This document shows positions 1 through 4,954 of a stretch of 8,360 nucleotides of DNA, one piece after another; position 1 is the stretch's first letter, and each line of letters starts with the position of its first letter. Origin of the DNA: an uncultured bacterium. GTDB taxonomy: Bacteria; Desulfobacterota; WTBG01. The translations under genes were made by a program, and so were the position numbers. The stretch covers positions 1 to 8,360 of the forward strand of contig CALJBY010000114.1 in assembly GCA_938024025.1 (NCBI GenBank). Reading direction: 5' to 3'. The notes under the pieces were generated by a model that saw only the letters and a program-made list of their open reading frames with translations, made no database searches and was not told the origin of the DNA.

Positions 1-38
1 TCCCCTCTCCCCGTGGAGAGAGGGTTAGGGTGAGGGGG
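1..38. repeat. REP-like palindromic repeat, at window edge
   Basis: A C-rich arm followed by a G-rich arm forms a short hairpin: CTCTCC at 5-10 pairs with GGAGAG at 15-20 around a 4-base loop. CCCCTC (2-7) could alternatively pair with GAGGGG (32-37). The tail GTTAGGGTGAGGGG (24-37) is a pattern I recognise from dispersed, intergenic REP-like palindromes in many bacterial genomes; this is recall, not a search. It lies downstream of the nitroreductase stop codon, the usual setting for such elements, and may protect the mRNA 3' end or act as a weak terminator. It may continue to the left of the window. Confidence 0.6.
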
Positions 39-93
39 TAACATCAATCTATTTTCGAATCAAACCATTTAAAAAAGCTGCGTCCAAAAAAAT

Positions 94-741
94 TTAAAAG
101 CCAAGCCAGGTAGTAACGTCCTCTACAGGGATACGGGTCCGCGGATAGGCGTTAAGGGGGGAGCCCTTAAGGGGATAACCCAGAGCAACTCCATCGAGGA
201 GCTCTTTTTCTTCAGCAATGCCCAAAACGCTTTTGACTTCTTCCTGACAGGCAGCAACAGAACTTAACCAGCAGGTACCAAGTCCCCTGACATGGGCAGC
301 GAGAAGAAAATTCTCCAGGGCGGCAACCGTTGCGAAGCGATACAGATTATGTTCTATTCTATGGGTAATAAAGAGCACCGCCAGTGGTGCATCATAAAAA
401 GAACAGTTCTTCTGAAATAAATCTTGAGCATCAAGGCCTGCATCCCTGGCTGCAGAGAATATGTGTTTGAAGGTCTCATCCTTCCGTTCCGCGCATGATG
501 CGGGAATCCCTTTGTAGGGATCGAGCTCTTTCATCTTCTGAGGGAATACTTCACACATCACCTCTGAAAGCGTTGCCAGGCTCTTACCTTTGAGAACCAC
601 AAATTCCCACGGCTGCTGATTGCTGGGATTGGGTGCCCAGGTAGCAGCCTCAAGGCACTCCTGAATAATTTTTTTCGAGGGTACTTTTTTGGCAAACATC
701 CTGATGCTTCTTCTCGCTCTCATCACTTCCAGAAGATCCAT
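94..741 (-). CDS. nitroreductase-family FMN-dependent oxidoreductase
   Basis: Predicted 215-residue soluble flavoprotein of the nitroreductase superfamily. Members bind FMN as homodimers and use NAD(P)H to reduce nitro compounds, quinones, flavins or enones; the substrate here cannot be read from sequence. Visible family marks are the N-terminal RARRSIR segment (residues 8-14, FMN phosphate contact), PNPSNQQPW (37-45, FMN/substrate pocket), GLGTCWL (153-159) and ALGYP (186-190) near the C terminus. Length is normal for the family and no signal peptide is seen. The frame stays open upstream to a GTG at 759, but a strong ribosome-binding site AAAGGAG lies six bases before the ATG at 741, so 741 is chosen. 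It is transcribed alone: about 550 bases separate it from the kinase upstream. REP-like elements flank it on both sides. The family call is firm; the specific activity is unknown. Confidence 0.93.
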   Translation of the reverse strand: MDLLEVMRARRSIRMFAKKVPSKKIIQECLEAATWAPNPSNQQPWEFVVLKGKSLATLSEVMCEVFPQKMKELDPYKGIPASCAERKDETFKHIFSAARDAGLDAQDLFQKNCSFYDAPLAVLFITHRIEHNLYRFATVAALENFLLAAHVRGLGTCWLSSVAACQEEVKSVLGIAEEKELLDGVALGYPLKGSPLNAYPRTRIPVEDVTTWLGF

Positions 742-747
742 AGTAAG

Positions 748-754
748 CTCCTTT
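748..754 (-). promoter_or_regulatory. ribosome binding site that fixes the nitroreductase start
   Basis: On the minus strand, AAAGGAG is followed by a six-base spacer and the ATG at 741. Because this motif lies inside the frame opened by the GTG at 759, it argues that the extra six N-terminal residues are not translated. Confidence 0.8.
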
Positions 755-762
755 ACCACCAG

Positions 763-786
763 CCTGCCCTTTGTTTGAGGGACAGG
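763..786 (-). promoter_or_regulatory. hairpin in the nitroreductase 5' leader
   Basis: CCTGCCCT (763-770) pairs with AGGG (778-781) and CAGG (783-786), with one bulged base at 782 and a seven-base loop. The stem ends a few bases before the ribosome binding site. If transcription starts near 784, as the candidate promoter would predict, it would sit at the very 5' end of the mRNA, where stems often stabilise transcripts. No riboswitch class is recognised. The pairing is seen; the function is inferred. Confidence 0.35.
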
Positions 787-790
787 GTAG

Positions 791-818
791 AAGATAGAAC
801 AGTACGTTTAGAGGACAA
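791..818 (-). promoter_or_regulatory. candidate sigma70-type promoter of the nitroreductase
   Basis: On the minus strand TTGTCC (813-818) and TATCTT (791-796) are separated by 16 bases. Each matches four of six positions of the -35 and -10 consensus. The implied start near 784 gives a leader of about 43 bases. The match is weak and the assignment rests mainly on position. Confidence 0.3.
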
Positions 819-847
819 TCCTGGTAATCCCGTAAAGACAGGGCTAT

Positions 848-899
848 GGTAGGAGCGGCTTTAAGCCGCGAATGCATCGCGCAGGAATGCGCTCCTACC
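848..899. repeat. REP-like compound palindrome
   Basis: Perfect ten-base outer arms, GGTAGGAGCG (848-857) and CGCTCCTACC (890-899), enclose a compact palindrome GCGGCTTTAAGCCGC (855-869) and a second short inverted repeat, GCAT (874-877) with ATGC (887-890). The GTAGGAGCGGCTTTAAGCCGCG core closely resembles the REP family widespread in proteobacterial genomes; this is recall and was not searched. It lies between two co-directional genes, downstream of the kinase and upstream of the nitroreductase promoter candidate, as expected for a dispersed extragenic element mobilised by a REP-associated (RAYT-type) transposase. No such transposase is in the window. Confidence 0.7.
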
Positions 900-905
900 G
901 AAATT

Positions 906-1064
906 CGAAGCTCCCCGCCTACCCTAGTTAAATAAGCTTCGCTTGTAACCGGGCAAGCAAGGCGGGCCTTCCCGGAGTTTAATTATTTTTTCAGATACAT
1001 GCTTCTCGACCCTGCTTACAAAGCGGGGCGTGCAAGGCATGAAACCAGTCAAACATGTCTGGTT
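906..1064. other. hairpin-dense non-coding region
   Basis: Several inverted repeats are packed here: CGAAGCT (906-912) with AGCTTCG (935-941); CCCGCCT (914-920) with AGGCGGG (960-966); GCTTG (941-945) with CAAGC (954-958); CCCTGCTT (1010-1017) with AAGCGGGG (1021-1028), eight pairs including one wobble around a three-base loop; and AACCAG (1043-1048) with CTGGTT (1059-1064). The first two pairs interleave, so they would be alternatives or a pseudoknot. No convincing reading frame with a ribosome binding site covers it. It could be a degenerate mobile-element end, a cluster of small palindromic repeats or a structured RNA. I do not recognise a known RNA family. Confidence 0.4.
949..991 (+). 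terminator. terminator-like hairpin on the plus strand
   Basis: CCGGG (949-953) pairs with CCCGG (971-975) and AAGG (959-962) with CCTT (967-970), with a five-base bulge between the two helices. A T-rich tract (978-991, ending in six T) follows. The shape is that of a Rho-independent terminator for rightward transcription, but no plus-strand gene lies upstream within the window. It may block antisense transcription or belong to the repeat cluster it overlaps. Confidence 0.3.
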
Positions 1065-1114
1065 AGACGGTATCAAGCCAGCTTTCATCTGGGATACTGG
1101 AGTTTTGTGGATAA

Positions 1115-1190
1115 GCAGATTTTATTATTTTACGAAGTCGTCAATCTGCCTACAGGATAAAAGCATTATAACAGAATGGTGCAATCTGCC
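1115..1190. repeat. short direct and inverted repeats
   Basis: GCAGATT (1115-1121) is complementary to AATCTGC (1143-1149), which could form a stem. The nine-base word CAATCTGCC occurs at 1142-1150 and again at 1182-1190, a 40-base period. The rest of 1065-1292 shows no gene, RNA or recognisable promoter. The repeats may be remnants of an element or binding sites; no function is assigned. Confidence 0.35.
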
Positions 1191-1292
1191 AAGGGGAAAA
1201 TGGGGCAGGATAGGTGCGGCAGGCAGGAAAGAAAATTATCTAATCAACCGTGTATACATGGTGGGCTTCACCGTCACTTTTTATACTCCGTA

Positions 1293-3932
1293 TTATGCAC
1301 AAACTCGTTTCCACTTTTCCACGAGTTGAGAGATATCTTCCCTTTTGATAGGCTTCGCAACGTAATCGTCCATGCCCGCCTCAAGACACTTTTCTTTGTC
1401 ACCCTCCATAGCATTGGCGGTCATGGCAATAACAGGAATATGACAACTTTTCCCCTGTTCCCATTTCCTGATTTCCTGGGTAGCAGTGAATCCATCCATC
1501 ACGGGCATTTGAACATCCATGAAGATAAGATTATAACTGCCGTTCCCTTTTGTTTCTTCGTTCGCGTGGGTCTTTCCAGAACTTCCTTTCCCGTCCCCAC
1601 CTGCTGATAGTTTATACATCTGTACGGCCTCTTCACCATTGCTGGCCGTTTCCACCAGGTAGCCAGATTTGCTCAACATCGTTATAGCAAGTTTCTGGTT
1701 AACAACGTTATCCTCAACGAGCAGAATGCGTGTTGCCTCTTCGGTAGTCTGCTCATTCGGTATGTTTTCTTCCCGCTGTTCGTCCAGATCACTGGTGCTT
1801 TCCATACAGCTGTCACTTTTTTCCTCTTTTTCCGTCAATAGTTCCTCGACCATGTCCAGGAGCTTTTGTCGACGAACAGGTTTTGCAAGAAAGCCATTAA
1901 ACCCCGCCTCCCGGCACTGCTTTGCCCCCGCAAGGGGAAAGGATGCAAGTGCCACAAGGGGAAGATTTGTGAGCTTTTCGTTCTGCCGTACCATCCTGGC
2001 AACGTCATAGCCGTTTATCACCGGCATCTGGATGTCCAGCATACAGATATCAAAGGCATCATCAGCGTTTAAAGCAGCAAGGAGTGTCTCCTGCACCTTT
2101 TCCGCCTCAGAAAGTACGGTCACCCGTGATCCCACAGAACGAAACAGGTGGTTTAAAATACCACGGCTGTGCTGATTTTTATCAACAATCATCACCTTTT
2201 TCCCTGCAAGGGAATGGTGATGAGATGTACCGGAGGACAGCTTATCAGATTTTTTAAAGCACGCCATAAAATGAAAAATGCTGCCCGCATCACCGCTTGT
2301 AGACTGCGCATGGCGTAATTCCCGCATGGTCAGGCTTTCCGCCCAGACATCCCCCGCCATGGCCTGGGAAATACCTTTGCAAATGGAAAGGCCAAGGCCG
2401 GTACCTCCGAATTTTCTGGTGGTAGAACCATCAGCCTGCTGGAACATTTTAAAGATACTCTTGAGTTTGTCCTGAGGAATGCCGATGCCGCTATCCCTTA
2501 CTTTGGCATGCAGTTTAATGTGCTCTTCAGTTTCTTCCTCTTTCTCCAGAGAAAGTTCAATCTCTCCCTGATGGGTAAACTTAACAGCATTGTCCATCAG
2601 ATTAACCAGCACCTGACGTACTTTTATCGCATCTCCTTTCACTGATGAAGGAATGTCATCACCTACACGGCAGAGCAATTCTATATCTTTTCCTTCCATT
2701 TTGGGTTTAATCAGGTCACATATATCATAGGACAGCTCCTCAGGGTCAAAGTCAATCTCCTCAAGGTCCATTTTTCCCGCCTCGAGCTTGGAAAAGTCCA
2801 GTATGTCATTGATGAGTGCAAGAAGGGCTTGAGCGCTCTGTTTGACAGTCTGGACATAATCTGTCTGCTCCGAATCCAGTGCAGTCTCCAGCAGCATCGT
2901 GGTAAATCCGAGCACTGCATTCATCGGAGTACGGATTTCATGGCTCATGTTTGCCAAAAACTCACTCTTGTAACGGGTAGCATCCTCCGCTTTTTCTTTG
3001 GCACGTTTCAATGCTTCATACATCTTTTTTCGGTCGCTAACATCCCTGCCGACACTCACCGTTCCATTCTTCTTGCCCTCTTCATCATAGAGCAGGGTTG
3101 TACTCATTTCTACCGGTACGATCTTCCCGCATTTTTGAAGAAGATACATTTCGTATTCATGCCTGCCCTGATGGAGGATTCTTGATTGCGTCTTTCCATA
3201 CAGTTCCAAAAATTCATCGCCGATTACTATCATATCTCCGGTAGTGGAGATATAGGATCCCGGAATAAGGGGAATAATATTACTGAAAGGGTTACCGAGC
3301 AATTCTTCTATGCCATATCCAAGCGTATCCACGAGAGCAGCATTACTACGGACAATGGTATTGTTAGAATCGGTGACTATTACACATTCTCCCGAAGCAC
3401 GTAAGATATTCTCAAGATAATTTTCTGTTTCCTGCAATCGAGCTTCCAGTTGAACAATTTCCCATTCCGCCTTCTCCAGCAGACAATCTTCCCCGTCCGA
3501 CCGCAAGCTTTCCAGCTTTTGCTCAAGGTCATGCACCTGCTTCCGCAGGGTTGTCACCTCCGAAAGGTCACTAATGGTCACGAGATAATTTCCTTCATGA
3601 CCATTACAGGCAATCTTCTGTGCGTGCAATTGTGCAGGCAGGATTTTACCGCGTTTGGCCAGGAGGCCCCCCGTGAGTGATTCACGAGCGGCTTTCGAAA
3701 AGGAGCTCCACACACTTGAGGTGTCTCCCTCAGAGGGGTGTACTCCTTCGTAGCGGACTAAGTGGTGCAGGTAACATTCCTTTAGTTCATGAGCCGAATA
3801 GCCTGTCAGGGTTTCCATACGGCTATTGGTCGACAGGATCTTACCGTGATGATCAGTTACGACAATCCCCTCCTGAAAAAGGTCAAAAACCCCTTGTAAG
3901 AGGTCCCCTGTTACTGATTCATTGCCATCCAT
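1293..3932 (-). CDS. soluble hybrid sensor histidine kinase (PAS-PAS-HisKA-HATPase-REC-REC)
   Basis: 879-residue cytoplasmic kinase. Two PAS domains (about 10-125 and 170-300) are joined by a charged coiled coil (about 125-175). The HisKA domain has the H-box HEIRTP with H331 as phospho-acceptor. The ATPase shows the N-box around N444/N448, the G1 box D480-SGIGIP, the F box near F494/F497 and the G2 box GGTGLGLS (509-516). REC1 (about 578-700) has D633 and K684, but its acidic pocket reads D584-K585 and S664 takes the Thr/Ser place. REC2 (about 734-876) is canonical, with E740/D741, D806, T838 and K860, apart from a Gly/Ser/Lys-rich insertion near 776-799. There is no transmembrane segment and no fused Hpt. 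Domain order resembles BarA/GacS-type kinases without the membrane and Hpt parts. The start ATG has only a weak GAGAG site nine bases upstream. The gene begins 69 bases after the HDOD gene, beyond a terminator-like hairpin, so it is probably its own unit. The signal is unknown. Confidence 0.95.
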   Translation of the reverse strand: MDGNESVTGDLLQGVFDLFQEGIVVTDHHGKILSTNSRMETLTGYSAHELKECYLHHLVRYEGVHPSEGDTSSVWSSFSKAARESLTGGLLAKRGKILPAQLHAQKIACNGHEGNYLVTISDLSEVTTLRKQVHDLEQKLESLRSDGEDCLLEKAEWEIVQLEARLQETENYLENILRASGECVIVTDSNNTIVRSNAALVDTLGYGIEELLGNPFSNIIPLIPGSYISTTGDMIVIGDEFLELYGKTQSRILHQGRHEYEMYLLQKCGKIVPVEMSTTLLYDEEGKKNGTVSVGRDVSDRKKMYEALKRAKEKAEDATRYKSEFLANMSHEIRTPMNAVLGFTTMLLETALDSEQTDYVQTVKQSAQALLALINDILDFSKLEAGKMDLEEIDFDPEELSYDICDLIKPKMEGKDIELLCRVGDDIPSSVKGDAIKVRQVLVNLMDNAVKFTHQGEIELSLEKEEETEEHIKLHAKVRDSGIGIPQDKLKSIFKMFQQADGSTTRKFGGTGLGLSICKGISQAMAGDVWAESLTMRELRHAQSTSGDAGSIFHFMACFKKSDKLSSGTSHHHSLAGKKVMIVDKNQHSRGILNHLFRSVGSRVTVLSEAEKVQETLLAALNADDAFDICMLDIQMPVINGYDVARMVRQNEKLTNLPLVALASFPLAGAKQCREAGFNGFLAKPVRRQKLLDMVEELLTEKEEKSDSCMESTSDLDEQREENIPNEQTTEEATRILLVEDNVVNQKLAITMLSKSGYLVETASNGEEAVQMYKLSAGGDGKGSSGKTHANEETKGNGSYNLIFMDVQMPVMDGFTATQEIRKWEQGKSCHIPVIAMTANAMEGDKEKCLEAGMDDYVAKPIKREDISQLVEKWKRVCA

Positions 3933-3952
3933 AAATAATTGCTCTCGTGAAG

Positions 3953-3987
3953 AAAAAAAACCGGTCTTTCTTTCGTGAAGGCACCGG
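3953..3987 (-). terminator. probable intrinsic terminator after the HDOD gene
   Basis: Read on the minus strand, CCGGT (3987-3983) pairs with ACCGG (3965-3961) and is followed by eight T (3960-3953). The stem is only five pairs with a 17-base loop, so it is a weak candidate. Its position, between the HDOD stop and the downstream kinase start, is right for ending the Hpt-kinase-HDOD operon, perhaps with some read-through. Confidence 0.45.
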
Positions 3988-4001
3988 AGGCCCTGCTATC
4001 T

Positions 4002-4862
4002 TTATGCTGCGGTAGTAATGCCAAAAAATTCTTTCGCTTCATCAACTTCAGCTTTTAAGTTTTCACTTACCTTTTCCTTTGCCTCATCAGAGAGTCCGAC
4101 TTCTCTACAAACCGATTCCAGTTCTCCTGTGCAGATACCACCACATTTCCAGCCAACCCCCTGAAGTTTACACAGCTGATTTGCAACATAGATCGCTTTT
4201 ACCGCTTTGGTGAACTCACCTGACGTGTATCGGGAAGGCATGTGATGATACTTGATGCAGGTCGTCAAGACAGGGGGAAATCTGTTCTCTCTGGTAAACC
4301 ATTCTCCTACCTCATCATGGGAAGCCCCCAGTATTCTTTGCTCAGCCTGACAAACCTCTTCTTCCCTTTCTTCCGCCTCCCTGATAACCTGTTCATATTC
4401 CTCGGGAAAGTTATCCGCAAGGATTATTTTCCCGACATCGTGCACGAGGCCAGCTGCCAGTAATTCCTCTGGACATGAGTATCCAATCTCCCTGCCAATG
4501 GACCGGGCACCTACACCGACACCCAGTGAGTGCTCCCAGAATTGTTCGGTACTTAAAGCTGCGCTACCCCCCTTACGAGACATTTTTGCCATAGAAAAAC
4601 CTACGGCTAGATTCTTTACTGCATTGAAACCCATAATGACAACAGCATGGTGCAAATTAGAAATACGGCCGGGAAAGCCATAAAAAGGGGAGTTTACCTG
4701 TTTTAAGAGCTGGGTAGCTAACGATTGATCACTTTCTATGATTTTACCTACATCTTTAGCTTGCGCTTTGGCGTCGTTAAACACATTTAAGAGCTTTGAG
4801 GTAACTTGTGGAAGTGCAGGTAGGTTCCTTGCGTTTTTAATAATTAATTCAAGCTGTGCCAT
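4002..4862 (-). CDS. HDOD-domain signalling protein
   Basis: 286-residue soluble protein. The HDOD domain fills about residues 8-210: the opening LPALPQV (14-20) is typical, followed by the SDQSLATQLLKQVNSPFYG helix region and MGFNAVKNLAVG (77-88). Metal-site-like residues of the wider HD superfamily are present: H111, H141-D142 with K145 (HDVGK), H182 and H206-H207 (YHH). No GYP loop is present, so it is not an HD-GYP phosphodiesterase. HDOD proteins generally act as regulatory or scaffold domains in signalling, and catalysis is usually not shown. The C-terminal part (about 211-286) carries four Cys (231, 240, 244, 252) of unknown meaning. It is the third gene of a probable operon, 92 bases after the large kinase, with no terminator in that gap, and is the likeliest local output of the phosphorelay. 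No receiver is fused, so coupling would need direct protein contact. An AAAGG lies about 12 bases before the ATG, a long spacing. Confidence 0.9.
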   Translation of the reverse strand: MAQLELIIKNARNLPALPQVTSKLLNVFNDAKAQAKDVGKIIESDQSLATQLLKQVNSPFYGFPGRISNLHHAVVIMGFNAVKNLAVGFSMAKMSRKGGSAALSTEQFWEHSLGVGVGARSIGREIGYSCPEELLAAGLVHDVGKIILADNFPEEYEQVIREAEEREEEVCQAEQRILGASHDEVGEWFTRENRFPPVLTTCIKYHHMPSRYTSGEFTKAVKAIYVANQLCKLQGVGWKCGGICTGELESVCREVGLSDEAKEKVSENLKAEVDEAKEFFGITTAA

Positions 4863-4954
4863 GGTTTCATTGTACCTTTCTCAAGTTGCTCTGATGCGCT
4901 CTGCTTTCACTTTTATGCACTATAACCCTGATGCTTCAGCTGCACCGTCGTGTT

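Noticed and set aside
650..877. Minus-strand frame of 75 codons upstream of the nitroreductase
   Set aside because: It starts inside the REP-like palindrome and overlaps the nitroreductase gene in another frame; no coding evidence.
900..1292. c-di-GMP (GEMM) riboswitch or other known riboswitch
   Set aside because: The conserved GEMM core words are absent and no coding start lies at a suitable distance on either strand.
1030..1329. Plus-strand frame of 99 codons in the intergenic region
   Set aside because: It has no clear ribosome binding site, runs over several inverted repeats and ends inside the kinase gene antisense. It is kept only as a possible decayed element.
1176..1607. Plus-strand frame of 143 codons
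   Set aside because: Most of it is antisense to the second receiver of the 879-residue kinase; it has no family signature and no ribosome binding site.
4863..4954. Internal promoter before the HDOD gene, based on TATAGT on the minus strand
   Set aside because: The -10-like word has no acceptable -35 at 16-18 bases, so operon read-through is the simpler view.
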